NCBI RefSeq assembly: GCF_905147045.1
Contig: NC_065914.1
Span: forward strand, 6,634,001 to 6,698,000
Reading direction: 5' to 3'
Origin: Nymphalis io
Lineage: Eukaryota; Arthropoda; Insecta; Lepidoptera; Nymphalidae
DNA length: 64,000 nt
The notes under the pieces were generated by a model. That model saw only the letters and a program-made list of their open reading frames with translations, ran no database searches and had not been told where the DNA came from. Below are positions 22,011 to 33,044 of the stretch, piece after piece. Position 1 is the first letter of the stretch, and every line of letters begins with the position of its first letter. The translations under genes and the position numbers were made by a program.

Positions 22011-22189
22011 AACATTCTTTCTAGAGACACAAGCCTATGGGTATGGCAAGGTATGTGGTGACCTTTGATCGTGTAATTGAAACTCGTTTGACATTCTCGT
22101 TGAACATTAACGCGCTATAATGAAAAAACCATGCTTTAAGATGAAATATCCTTTGTATCGTTAATTCCATATAATACAATACATTTCAT

Positions 22190-22420
22190 AATAATATCCT
22201 GGGACATTATTCACATAAGGCCATATGATCCCAAACTAAGCAGAGCTTGTACTATGGAAACCAGACAACTGATATACTTAAATACATACTTATATAGATA
22301 ATTACACCCAGACTATAAACAGACATGTTTATACAAACAAATGGCTGTCCTGGGTGAAAATCGAACCCACGACCTGCGGCGCGAAAGGTAAAAATCTACC
22401 AATCACGCCAACCGGCTCAA
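22190..22420 (-). mobile_element. SINE-C copy
   Basis: Both ends are present (ATATCCTGGGACATTATTCA to CACGCCAACCGGCTC) with the middle part shortened. Confidence 0.87.
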
Positions 22421-22659
22421 ACAACATTAATATAATGGTATAATAATTTATGAGCGGAATGGGAGTGATATATCTACCATGGATTTGAAAAACATAAGGT
22501 ATATTCATAATTAGAGTTTTAAGATGACAATAAAACCTGCAATTTCAAATAAATGAGAGTTATGTATAAATTGGAGGTTTATCTGGGAACCGAGAGATGA
22601 GATCATGCGACTTTTAACTGGGCGTTTCTCAATTTATAATACATCTCATGCTTGGCAAC

Positions 22660-22773
22660 ATATTACAATTTAACATAAACAATTTAAATAAAGGAAAAAA
22701 AAGTATTCAGTCACGTGTTTGCCATGAATGTCAATTCCAGCTGAGTCTTGAACAGCGTCATGGATAAAAAACT
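22660..22773 (+). repeat. 114-bp direct repeat, left copy
   Basis: Starts ATATTACAATTTAAC and ends GGATAAAAAACT. The right copy at 23793-23906 differs at a single position by my reading (TGTTTGCC versus TGTCTGCC). The two copies bracket the second duplicated segment exactly. Confidence 0.92.
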
Positions 22774-22947
22774 TTGAGTTTATCGTGTACATACAGATAG
22801 ACGCAGCACGAAAAGTTCTACAATACCATTAAAGAGATTGTTCGCTAAAATCACATCAAATTTTCTCGTATATCATCAAATATGAGATATAAACGAGAAA
22901 GTTTTAACTTTTTAATATTTTTTTTTATCATATGTTAAAATATGGTA

Positions 22948-23487
22948 TGGGTAAGTGATGCGTGTGTTAGGGTCTGTGAGAATATTATAATAAGAAATGA
23001 AACTCACGCGGATGGTCCGTGAACGTGTATATTATATACACGTTATACACACAATATATGCACACAGAAGAAATAACGTTATACAGGCATAGAAGATCAC
23101 ATATGTACACATAAACACGAACACAATACTTAAACACAAAGCGAATTATTTTTAAGCGCAAGTAACGGTTATGACGGTGGTAGAATAATGCTTAAGTCGT
23201 AAACGTTGGTAGGATCATTCGTAGCCAATATAAAAGATCCGTCGCTCCAATGCGCTTGCACCGGTAGGCGGGGCCTCAACATAGAACAAAGGACGACGTC
23301 ACAACGGAGATAAACAATGCAGTTGTCCACTGTGTACGTTCGATCGTCCGTTGTGTCGTCAATCCAATATTCTATGTTGAGTTGGAATGTGTTGTGTAGT
23401 ATGTCTGTTTGGATGTGTGTTTATGTATGTTTATAATATGTGTGTAAATATGTATGTTAGTGGGATGCACATGTGGTGGACGCCACA
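22948..23487 (+). mobile_element. Solo-LTR-like insertion with 6-bp target duplication
   Basis: 540 bases beginning TG and ending CA (TGGGTAAGTG to GACGCCACA) lie between two copies of ATGGTA (22942-22947 and 23488-23493). Copy 1 of the segment has a single ATGGTA and the flanks rejoin exactly, so the limits are firm. A TATA-like CCAATATAAAAGATCC near 23227-23242 would suit an LTR promoter on +. No coding sequence is present and no long terminal inverted repeats are seen, so a solo LTR is the best reading. A non-autonomous DNA element is less likely. The retrotransposon family is not identified. Confidence 0.7.
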
Positions 23488-23517
23488 ATGGTATTTATTA
23501 TACTAAGCCTAATAATG

Positions 23518-23700
23518 ATAACTGGTGGTAGGGCTTTGTAACTAAGATGTTATGTCCCTTGTGCCTATAATGACACTGGCTCACTAACTCTTCAAACCGG
23601 AACAAAACACTACCAAATACTGCTATTTTGCGGTAGAATATCTGATGAGTGGTGATGGGTGGTACCTACCCAGACGAGCTTGAACAAAGCCCTACCACAA
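23518..23700 (-). mobile_element. SINE-B with internal deletion in copy 2
   Basis: The inverted head piece GGTGGTAGGGCTTTGT is joined directly to AACTAAGATGTTATG; the rest runs to GAACAAAGCCCTACCAC. Confidence 0.8.
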
Positions 23701-23792
23701 GTAGCAATAATATATATGCATATATATAATTGAAACATAGATATCACTATGTACCTCTACTTATTCTGCGCACTTACTTATGTACTAGTCAT

Positions 23793-23906
23793 ATATTACA
23801 ATTTAACATAAACAATTTAAATAAAGGAAAAAAAAGTATTCAGTCACGTGTCTGCCATGAATGTCAATTCCAGCTGAGTCTTGAACAGCGTCATGGATAA
23901 AAAACT
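23793..23906 (+). repeat. 114-bp direct repeat, right copy
   Basis: Right partner of 22660-22773. Confidence 0.92.
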
Positions 23907-23909
23907 CTT

Positions 23910-24370
23910 GACCTCCGCTTCAGTAGGCAAAAGCCCAGCAGGGGGACATTAATAGGAATTTATTAATGACTAATGCTAATCATAAAGGTATTACGAGAGA
24001 TACTACGCCTTGCAGATAAAATAATTTATAAAGTGTACAATAGATATATTGCTACAATAAGTCCTTTATGCTTAATAGCGTTTTATTCTAGAAATTTCTA
24101 CGGTTAAAAATTTGTAAGAAAATGGGTGTGGAATTATTTATAAAATATTAAACGAAATTCCTTTTATATTGTGCGAAATTACTGATTAATTTCTTACAAG
24201 GCCATCTTAAACGTTTTTTATATTATAATTTAATTTTTATTTAAAGCATCAACCCTAATCGTGTGATTATCAATTTGTCTCATCAATCTTTTTCAAATGG
24301 CCGTTTTTTTTATAAGTTTATAAATTTTCCGTGGCTTCTTTTCATGGATATTTTGATAATACATTGAATC
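23910..24370. other. AT-rich DNA, tiny SINE-A scrap at its start
   Basis: AAAGCCCAGCAGGGGGACAT at 23929-23948 matches the SINE-A end; the rest is unrecognised. Confidence 0.45.
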
Positions 24371-24372
24371 TA

Positions 24373-24545
24373 TTGGTCCCCACCGCCCTTAAAAAATGAC
24401 ACTGTGAAAAATATTAACCATCCTTTACTTCATCATACGCCACCAACTTTTGGAACGAAAATTTTGTTCCTTGTGCCTATCATTACACTAGCTCACTAAA
24501 CCACACAACACAAAAGTACTAAGTAGACCGAACACCATGTATTAA
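24373..24545 (-). mobile_element. Degenerate SINE-B
   Basis: CATCATACGCCACCAACTTT, then TCCTTGTGCCTATCATTACA and CTAGCTCACTAAACC. Confidence 0.65.
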
Positions 24546-24561
24546 GTAGTAGTAGTAGTAG

Positions 24562-24868
24562 TTGAGCCGAGATGGCCCAGTGGTAAGAACGCGTGAATCT
24601 TAACCGATGATCGTGGGTTCAAACCCGGGCAAGCACCACTGAATTTTCATGTGCTTAATTTGTGATTATAATTCATCTCGTGCTTTACGGTGAAGGAAAA
24701 CATCGTGAGGAAACCTGCATGTGTCTAATTTCACTGAAATTCTGCCACATGTGTATTCCACCAACCCGCATTGGAGCAGCGTGGTGGAATAAGCTCCAAA
24801 CCTTCTCCTCAAAAAGAGGAGAGGAGGCCTTTAGCCCAGCAGTGGGACATTCACAGGCTGTTACAGCA
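24562..24868 (+). mobile_element. Full-length SINE-A copy in (AGT)n
   Basis: Head GAGCCGAGATGGCCCAGTGG and B-box GGGTTCAAACCCG are followed by the body and CACAGGCTGTTACAG. AGTAGTAGT tracts on both sides suggest insertion into an (AGT)n repeat. The best-preserved + strand example of the family. Confidence 0.93.
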
Positions 24869-24869
24869 G

Positions 24870-25400
24870 TAGTAGTAGTAGTAGTAAGTAGTAAGTATCC
24901 CTATTTTCTCACTTTCATAGTCCAATGGAGTGTCAAGTGTGTACCAATTTTGTAACTATGTATGTTTTGTTCCTAACCATGATATGCAGGGATGATACAT
25001 ATCACCAATAAGTATGTATATACTAAGCTTTAAAATAAAATTTTGAAATAATATTCTAGTAGGCTCTTACTAACTTGAAATAACTTGAATCGCCACTTAA
25101 AAAATCAAATCATGTTAATTATAAAGCTACTGGTTTTCAATGTTCATTCGACCGAGAAGAACCGTTCAGAAACTTAACTCGTCCTCAATAGTTTTAATGG
25201 TAATTATATTAATTTCTTATTTACTTACTATAATGTTATATATGAAAATATTAATTAATAATGACTTTTGAAACTATTTCGTCTGGTTTCTGTTTTTGTT
25301 AACGTCTGGACTGTTATACACACATTTCTAGCTTTCATTATAAAAGTAGCGGAATCTGACATTATTTGTCTTCCATTGCATATGTGAACAGGCTTGTTAA
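24870..25400. other. AT-rich DNA, nothing recognised
   Basis: No coding region or listed repeat is visible. Confidence 0.5.
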
Positions 25401-25402
25401 GG

Positions 25403-25563
25403 ATTCCGAGGCGCGGAAGAGTCCAAACTTTCAAACTACGGACTGATACTAAGATTCTTCCAAAGAAAAACCTAATAACTTTTTAGTAGCCCGACTTGGA
25501 TTTTGAACCCAGGACCTCGGGATCTGCGCACTTGTATCTAGCCAATAGACCAACGAGGCAGTC
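25403..25563 (-). mobile_element. SINE-D head half, diverged
   Basis: On the - strand it starts TGACTGCCTCGTTGGTCTAT and has the B-box GGGTTCAAAATCC and the block TTAGTAGCCCGACTTGG in reverse. The distal part is degraded. Confidence 0.8.
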
Positions 25564-25938
25564 AGTTTTTTAAATAAAATTTTATTCAACTGCAGATTTC
25601 TCGCTTTTATTACCATTTAGGGACGCTTGATTGAATTGTGTTATCAGTAACTTTGAATTCCATTATAGAAGCCGATCTTTGATGTTCTATCGCTGATCTT
25701 ACTTTCATTTAGAATTGAGAAAGAAAATGGAGTTTGGTAATCTTTTCGCAATTACTTTTAGTTTAAACTGAAAATAAGTAAACATAATACAACTATTTTT
25801 TTTAACATCTATATTATATAAATATCCAAAGATGGATTTTTTGCTTGGTAGCCATTAGCCAGCAAGTATTGACCAGCTTTAATGTCAAAAAAATTAAAAC
25901 TGAACGTTATTTTTGTTAAAATTTATTTAGTCTAGATA

Positions 25939-26066
25939 ACACAGTAACAGTAACAGCCTGTGAATGTCCCACTGCTGGGCTAAGGCCTCCTCTCCCTTTT
26001 TGAGGAGAAGGTTTGGAGCTTATTCCACCACGCTGCTCCAATGCGGGTTGGTGAAATACACATGTG
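25939..26066 (-). mobile_element. SINE-A 3' half
   Basis: CAGTAACAGTAACAGCCTGT through GGTTGGTGAAATACACATGT; the head side is cut off. Confidence 0.88.
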
Positions 26067-26069
26067 GCC

Positions 26070-26630
26070 GATTACACGATAGATGTTATTTATATTCGAA
26101 TTTATTATACAAAATATATACTAATATAATAATATGAAAAGCTGATGAGATTGTTTGTTTAAACAAGCTTATTTCAGGATCAATCAATCAAATTAAAATG
26201 ATCAAATGATCTTTAGATAGCTCATTAATTGATAGTTTATAAACTATATTATGTTATGCTACGCGTCCCAAAGCTTTGTTTTCCATGTGTGAAACCTTAA
26301 GGAGCATCTAAGTACTAAAAACAAAAATAATAATTCGAAAAATCTCTAAATTGTTTTATTATAGAATCGAATAACTTCAAAGCAAGTATATATTCATTTC
26401 GTGCATAACACAATTAGCATTCATCGTAGTTCCAATAGTAGATTATACAATATTTGTTACTGTTTCTATCAAAATAATTAACAAAATTGTAGATATTACA
26501 ATGTTACAATAGAATAATAAATAACCACATAACAGAGTTTCTGTATAAACATGTACCACTAAAGAAAAATATTTTTATAATAATACCTTTATAAATATTG
26601 TTATAATTTAAATAGAAATTAAATGACGTC
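26070..26630. other. AT-rich DNA; possible 3' UTR on - strand
   Basis: If the candidate exon at 26632-26697 is real, this is its 3' UTR. On the - strand AATAAAA at about 26352-26358 could be the polyadenylation signal. Otherwise nothing is recognised. Confidence 0.3.
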
Positions 26631-26631
26631 C

Positions 26632-26697
26632 TTAGTCCCACGTCGGGCGCCATTTATCTATTTGCTTACCAGTGAAAAGGTCGGTCTGGATACTTAC
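26632..26697 (-). CDS. Candidate terminal coding exon
   Basis: On the - strand a pyrimidine-rich stretch ends TTTATTTATTCATTTCAG at 26698, a fair 3' splice site. It is followed by 22 codons, VSIQTDLFTGKQIDKWRPTW, then D and TAA (26634-26632), in phase 0. The residue composition (W, P, charged) looks more like protein than random AT-rich translation, and the exon is GC-richer than its flanks. I recognise no family. It would be the last exon of a gene on - whose other exons are not visible here. Confidence 0.3.
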   Translation of the reverse strand, partial: VSIQTDLFTGKQIDKWRPTWD

Positions 26698-26942
26698 CTG
26701 AAATGAATAAATAAACATTTATTGGTATAAAGCTTATTATAGGAAGGTATTTATGAAAACATCCATTCCATTCAAAATAGTGTACGGTTTCTGTACGAAT
26801 TATTAGGAATTCTACCGTGAGAATTTGTAAATAAAATAAAAAATAATAAAACTAGATCTACTTATAAGCAATTGTTATATTAAAGATGTTTTTTATGATT
26901 CAATAAATTTCAAGAAATTATTTGTTTATCCCCTATTTAGTT

Positions 26943-27213
26943 AAATATAATAATAATAATATCCTGGGAAATTATTCACACCCAGCCATCTGATCCCAAA
27001 CTAAGCAGAGCTTCTACTATGGAAACCATACATCTGATATACTACATATACTACTTTTCTTTTTTTAAATACATACTTATATAGATAATTACACCCAGAC
27101 TCAGAACAAACACACATGTTCATGCACACAAATGTTTGTCCTGGGTGAGAATCGAACCCACAACCTTCAGCGTAAAAGGCATGTATCTACCAACCACGCC
27201 AACCGGCCCGTCA
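26943..27213 (-). mobile_element. Full-length SINE-C copy
   Basis: ATAATAATAATATCCTGGGA at the tail side through to CCAACCGGCCCGTCA at the head. The tail is (ATT)n on the element strand. Confidence 0.9.
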
Positions 27214-27221
27214 GTAATATA

Positions 27222-27270
27222 GCGCGTGTGTGTATGTGTGGGAGTGTGTGTGTGTCTGTGAGAGAGAGAG
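27222..27270. repeat. (TG)n and (GA)n simple repeats
   Basis: GTGTGTGTATGTGTGGG followed by GAGAGAGAGAG. Confidence 0.85.
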
Positions 27271-27274
27271 AAGT

Positions 27275-27880
27275 CTTTAATTGTCTGTGTTGACGAATTA
27301 AACAACATAAGATTTCAGAACTAATTTACTGAATTAAATTAAAAAAAAATATTGTTTTAAAAATGTATTTACTTCGTTTAAGTTTTCAGTTTTGTTTTAT
27401 TGTTATGGCTTGACTTTGGGTCACTTATAACGAAGATACTACTATATTACGTAGCATTATATAGTTCTAAGAGTAACTCGATCAGATTGAGAAGTCAGCC
27501 ATTTTGTATATAGATTGAGAAGGAAACCCGACCACAAAATAAGCCTTTAAGACGTTGGCAATTTCAGGCGCATTGAACATGCATACCTGCCGTAGCATTT
27601 TAGTTATAAAGTCTATTCCGCTGTTAATTACACTAAATAACTAAACTCAAAGCGTTTTCGTTGCTTCGGGATGGCATATTAAGTGGATGGTGGCTATACT
27701 TTATTGAATTAATAAATTGTTCAAGATTTAATTAAGATACCTGTAATTTAATTGGTGGGTAACGGTCAGTAACTTTCTTGGTGATTCTTGTCGGTAGAAT
27801 CTATATTCTGAACCGGTGCTATAAATTTTATTCAATTTTGTAAAATGAATATTCAAAAAAGTTTTTAAGATTCCCTTATT
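27275..27880. other. AT-rich DNA, nothing recognised
   Basis: No coding region or listed repeat is visible. Confidence 0.5.
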
Positions 27881-27884
27881 TTTT

Positions 27885-28067
27885 TTATAAAAGAAAGATT
27901 GACGGATGTTAATGGCCTCCTGTTGGTAAGTGGTTACCACCGCCCATTTATACTGGCTCACTTACCCTTCAAACCGGGACACAACAATACTAGGTATTTA
28001 TAGATACAATATCTGATGAATTGGTAATACCTACTTAAACGGGCTTGCACAAAGCTCTACCACCAAT
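27885..28067 (-). mobile_element. SINE-B with internal deletion
   Basis: CTCCTGTTGGTAAGTGGTTA is joined to TTTATACTGGCTCACTTACC, losing about 90 middle bases; the head GGGCTTGCACAAAGCTCTAC is present. Confidence 0.85.
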
Positions 28068-28069
28068 TA

Positions 28070-28990
28070 AAATTAATATATATTTTTTTTATTTTTGATA
28101 TCGTTTTTAAAATTTTATTTTTAACTGTTGTACTTTATATCATAGAATATAACGCCAATTTGTAATATTGCACATTTTTTCACGAGACGGACATCTTATT
28201 CTTAAAAAAATGACGAAAGAAATATTAGTTAAACGCTTTTGTTTTATGCTTCCTTATGTCTGTGGTTCTCTTTTATGAGAATAATTCCCAATAAATTACA
28301 ATATTGTTAAAACAAAATTCAAGAAACTCCAACTTTGAGAAGCGATGTAATTTTTGGGTTATATTTAAGTTATGGATAGAATTCGAGGCGTGATGAGGGG
28401 AATAACCATTTTGAAAGATTTTAAAGTACATCATTGTATTAATAGGATTTATAAGAATGTCATGCTTGTAAAAAAACTTGTAATACTGTCGTGGTACGGT
28501 TCGAATTTATTTTTTCAAACTAAATACAAAACCGACTTAAATTTTATTTAATGTAAATTTTATGTATTAGTAACATTTGAGAATCTCAACCGATTATGGT
28601 AAAACATTTTTTACCTTAAAGATTAAAATATACAACTGCCCTGAATGAACGAACTTAGGATGATATAAGGATTCTAATGATACCCCATACATCCAAATCC
28701 GTTCAGGCATTTACTGTGAAATAAAGAATTGGCTGCTGTAGCCAAGCCGGTCAGTAGAACAAATTATGAATTATTTCTCAAGTATATCGTGACAATCAAA
28801 CATAAACCAACCATACGTTGAATCTAGATTATTTTTTGATTAAGAGCGATAAAAAATACAGCAGTTACCGTTTCCACTAATCAAGGCATACATATTTATT
28901 ATTACTTGCAATCAACATTTAAACAACAACAATGTCTGCCTTGTAATTTAACACTGTTTGACATTTTCATTAAAAAATATATTTACCTAC
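28070..28990. other. AT-rich DNA, nothing recognised
   Basis: No coding region or listed repeat is visible. Confidence 0.5.
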
Positions 28991-28994
28991 ATAG

Positions 28995-29190
28995 AGCCTA
29001 GTGGTTAAAACACGCGAATTTAAACTGAAGATTGCCTTCATACCAAGCACTGTTGAGCTTTCATGTGCTCAATGTGCTCATTTCGTGCTCGGTGGTGAAG
29101 GATAAATATGAGAAATATGAGTATAGGGTGTAATTCAGCCACATATGCATATGCGACCTGTCCACTTAGCAATAAGCTTCTAGCCTAACT
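28995..29190 (+). mobile_element. Old SINE-A remnant
   Basis: CCTAGTGGTTAAAACACGCG, CCAAGCACTGTTGAGCTTTC and TCGTGCTCGGTGGTGAAGGA follow SINE-A order with heavy divergence. Confidence 0.65.
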
Positions 29191-29194
29191 GTAG

Positions 29195-29960
29195 AGTATT
29201 TTTAATTAAAACATTAATTTTTAATTAAATTTGAAATTGGAATATTCGATTTTTAAATTAGCAATGTAGCACAAATGTCACTGAAACGTTTTTTTTTATT
29301 TGAATTTTTTTTATTACCAGACTAAGTAAAAAAAGTTTTATTTTAATTTATATGATAAGTAAAGTAATTATAAGTAAGAAGATGAAATCTTCGATACTAA
29401 AGTCAACATGTACCAGTGGAATTATAGCTTTTATATCAATGGTTATAAAAGCGAAAATTGAATCAGGCGTTTAATTTTAATACAAACAATATCTCATATT
29501 AAAATGATTATGAATTCGGATACTCCTGAGCTGTTTCAGGATAATCTCGTGGTGGATATAACAAAATAACACATCGAATATGAGTATTATACCCTAAAAT
29601 TTAATAACAATAAATGCATATGTATTTTTAAGTAAAGTAAAGTGAAATCTTTGAAGGGAACTTTTCGTCGTGTTTTTTTTAGTAGGTATTACTCGTGAAG
29701 GGATTAATTGTGTGTCTTTTGGCTTAGAATTTGTTACTTTGTATCAATTTAATCTGCACGAAGTCGATATGTACAGCTATTTTATTAATAATATTATTAA
29801 TCGCTTATATTATTAAGTGGAAAGACAAATAAAAAAAAAACATTTTCTAACATTTTCGAAATTATTTCTGCATTTGAATGTACTTAATTAAAGATAAACA
29901 CCTTCATAGCCATATGCTAAAATGATTATACCCATTTAATATATACTACTACGTATATAC
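29195..29960. other. AT-rich DNA, nothing recognised
   Basis: No coding region or listed repeat is visible. Confidence 0.5.
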
Positions 29961-29964
29961 GGCT

Positions 29965-30165
29965 GCTGAGTCGGAGTTCACTTCCCAGGTCGGGCCAATA
30001 AAAAGTTATTGGATTTTTCTGACATAAAATTCCCAGTAGCAGCCCGGGGTGTAGAAATTGGAAGTGTGTTCTTTCCTGCGCAGCTGTCTAATCTCTCTTG
30101 AGATTGGCCGCCTTGGCCGAAATTGGTCTGAACGACCTTAGTAGTATAAATATTGTTGAGAACTG
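29965..30165 (+). mobile_element. SINE-D, head missing and middle deleted
   Basis: TTCCCAGGTCGGGCCAATAA, GTAGCAGCCCGGGG, then a jump to CTCTTGAGATTGGCCGCC and TTGGCCGAAATTGGTC. Confidence 0.85.
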
Positions 30166-30329
30166 TCATTATCGATTTACTTTGACAAGGTTCTATCCCG
30201 TTCTGATAGCGCAAGGATTATACATAGAATATAATATCTTCGATACCATGTTCGATGGTTTGACAATTTAAAGGACAGATCTAAAGTTTCGTTGGGCATA
30301 TTGTCTTACATATATGGATTTATATTTTA

Positions 30330-30604
30330 CTTGGTGGTTGGACTTCATGCAAGTTCGTCTGGGTAGTTACTACCCACTCGTCAGATATTCTACCGCAAAA
30401 CAGCAGTACTTGGTATTGTTGTGTTCCGGTTTGAAATGTGAGTGAGCCATTGTAATTACAGTCACAAGGGACATAACATTTTAGTTCCCAAGGTTGGTGG
30501 CACATTGGCGATGAAAGCGATGGTTAACATTTCTTAAAATACCAATGTCTATGGGTGTTGGTGACCACTTACCATCAGGTGGCCCATATGCCTATACTAA
30601 AAAA
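30330..30604 (+). mobile_element. Near full-length SINE-B copy
   Basis: Head TACTTGGTGGTTGGAC, GGGTAGTTACTACCCACTCG, CCATCAGGTGGCCCATATGC, ending in a short A-run near 30603. Confidence 0.88.
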
Positions 30605-30624
30605 ACGTTCGCCTGCCTATACTA

Positions 30625-30770
30625 AAAAACTTAGTATTGTTGTATTCCAGTTTGAAGGCAAGTGAGCAGGTGTACAGGCACAAGGGATCTTAGCCACCGA
30701 CCTTATGAAATTTCTTGCAGTGCGCACGTCTATGGGCGTTGGTGAACATTTCCCATTTCAATTTATTTGA
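30625..30770 (+). mobile_element. Second, partial SINE-B in tandem
   Basis: TAGTATTGTTGTATTCCAGT through GTCTATGGGCGTTGGTGAAC; it lies directly downstream of the previous copy in the same orientation. Confidence 0.75.
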
Positions 30771-30779
30771 AATAAAAAT

Positions 30780-32140
30780 AATACAAAGCATGTTTTGAAC
30801 AGGAATAATGTAAGTGGAAATAATAATGTAAGTGGCTTGAATAGACACACTTATTTCCACATCAGTGTTCTATAAAAATTCTGATCACATTACACCCAAC
30901 ACGATAAGGGTAAATAAAATTATCGAATTGAAAGCCGACACTTTTATTTGTTCTGTGGAAAGGTTTTTAACAAATAAAATCATGTATTTTTTTATATTTG
31001 CCGGTAGGGCAAATGAATGTATTGAGAGTATAGACTATAACATCTTTTGGTTAATCACTATTTATATTAATACATATAATTATGTAATATTCATGAAATA
31101 AGATTTTATACAATAAATAGTATATCGCTCGCTATTAAGATGGTAAAATTGCTAATATTTAATTCAATTTTACATTCGCCGCTGCGCTGTTGAGATGAGG
31201 CTACGAAAATTTTGACAGCGCTTTTTATTCATTATAATATTATAGTTGGAAAAAATATATTATATAAACAATTAAAAGGAGAGTAAGTGACGCTCGGTGG
31301 TGGTGATCTGAAATTTTGCTGGTTTTAGGCGCGCTCTTAAACAGTATGTTAACACATGATACCATTACACTGATCGCCATGACAATTGATTTTTTATCAA
31401 TTGCATATAAATTAATAAAGGACAACGTCTGCCATGTTTTACTAGCACTATAAATAAATACATATACATAGGTGTATATAATTACATACATATATAGCGT
31501 TATGTCCTGATTAAGATTTGTAAAGTCACCATATAGTGTAAAAATATGTACAAAAACACAAGTGCTTTCTTTCCGTTCCTATACTCTCATAAACGGTATG
31601 GTAAATCCAACAAGACCACGAGTTGAAACACGCAAGTAGTGCCCAGAGTAATCATTTCTTGACCGAAAATTTTAATATTAGTTTCTCCTTCCTTCCTTCT
31701 ACCGCCATAGTAGCATTAGTATTAACGTTCTTAAACGCACCATTAAACTATAATTGGTCTCTGTCTGTTATTATTGATTTTATATTCGAAAGAAGAAGGC
31801 ACAGCATTATTTAAAAAGTTACCCCCAAAACAACATTCATTGTTAAGTCATGTATTTGTAAACATGCCAAAGTAAATATTATGTTTGAGTATCATACCCT
31901 GTGACAAAATCTCGTTAGTGAAATTCTGTCACCGAAATTTTATCCGAGTCAACGAAAACAGTCATGATATATACCGTAGAAACTGCAAATGACGCGGAAA
32001 ATTCTCATCTAATGGTAAAATGTAAGCTTGTTAACAGTTTTTTTATAATGTAAGCGTATATTAGCTTTTAAAGTAATGGATCATTTGTTCCATTTTTGGG
32101 TGGAATATGAGGACGTTTTGGTGCTTATAATAATATATAT
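30780..32140. other. AT-rich DNA without recognised gene
   Basis: A short tandem phrase (AATAATGTAAGTGG twice, near 30806-30835) is the only structure noted. Confidence 0.45.
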
Positions 32141-32159
32141 AATGTAAAAGCTGTGGGTT

Positions 32160-32335
32160 CCTGGGAGTCTTTTTATTCATTAAGGGAAAGGTTTGGAGAT
32201 AATTCCGCCAGGCCGCTCAACTACGGGTTGGTGCATATGTGAAAGATTTTCATCCTACAGATGCATTCTGATGTTCCTTCAAATTAAATGTAAACTATGA
32301 TTTTCCCAGTCTTTGACCCCCTAATCTTCACGCCT
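32160..32335 (-). mobile_element. Old SINE-A remnant
   Basis: GGGAAAGGTTTGGAGATAAT, GCTCAACTACGGGTTGGTGC and TTTTCCCAGTCTTTGACCCC fit SINE-A on -. Confidence 0.6.
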
Positions 32336-32364
32336 TTATTAGGATTGTAAACAATGCCAACTTC

Positions 32365-32485
32365 CAAATCCCAGCCTGCTACTGAGAATTTCTCGGCAGT
32401 AAAACACATAGTGTTTTATTAGCTCAACCCAGGACTTAAAACCAAGACCTGGGTATGTAGCCTTATAAGCCAGTAGACCAGTAGT
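32365..32485 (-). mobile_element. Old SINE-D remnant
   Basis: AACTTCCAAATCCCAGCCTG, ACCCAGGACTTAAAACCAAG and CCTTATAAGCCAGTAGACCA fit SINE-D on -. Confidence 0.65.
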
Positions 32486-32730
32486 TTTTGCTTAATTGAA
32501 GAAATACTGTTACCCAGTAAATAGAATGAAATAAAAAAAAAAACACTTCTTCTAAATAAATAAAAAATACCACAATAATCATAGCGCTCAACTTTCCTAA
32601 ATTACATTTCATAGCTATATTAGTAAATTGAGAATTTTCATCCAACAAAATTCAAATTTCGAGCTAACGTTTCCGTTTTAAAATATTATCTTATTCAATT
32701 TTTTATTTATGAACGATGTAACGTTATGAC

Positions 32731-33032
32731 GTCGAGATGGCCCAGTGGTAAGAACGCGTGAATCTTAACCGATGACCGTGGATTCAAACCCGGGCAAGCA
32801 CCGGTGAATTTTCAAGTGCTTAATTTCTGTTTATAATTCATCTCGTGAATCTTCGCTTTTCGGTGAAGGAAAAAATCATGAGGAAACCTGCATGTGTCAT
32901 TCATTGAAATTCTGCCACATGTGTATTCCACCAACCCGCATTGGAGCAGCGTGGTGGAATAAGCTCTATACCTTCTCCTCAAAAAGGGAGAGGAGGCCTT
33001 AGCCCAGCAGTGGGACATTTACAGGCTGTTAC
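32731..33032 (+). mobile_element. Full-length SINE-A with 12-bp target duplication
   Basis: The element runs from GTCGAGATGGCCCAGTGG to CAGGCTGTTACT and is bracketed by perfect TAACGTTATGAC at 32719-32730 and 33033-33044. This proves that the family moves by retroposition and fixes its ends. Confidence 0.95.
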
Positions 33033-33044
33033 TAACGTTATGAC

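Larger units (their letters stand above)
22773..23790 (+). repeat. Duplicated segment, copy 2 (with LTR-like insertion)
   Basis: Homologous to 19945-20608. It has gained the 540-bp insertion at 22948 and lost about 185 bases of its SINE-B (matching 20179-20363 of copy 1). Confidence 0.9.

Noticed and set aside
22948..23487. Host promoter, from the TATA-like box near 23230
   Set aside because: The block is absent from the duplicate segment and has a target duplication, so it is an insertion; the box more likely belongs to the element.
24562..24640. tRNA gene suggested by A- and B-box-like sequences
   Set aside because: The same sequence starts many dispersed SINE-A copies and no acceptor stem or full cloverleaf forms.
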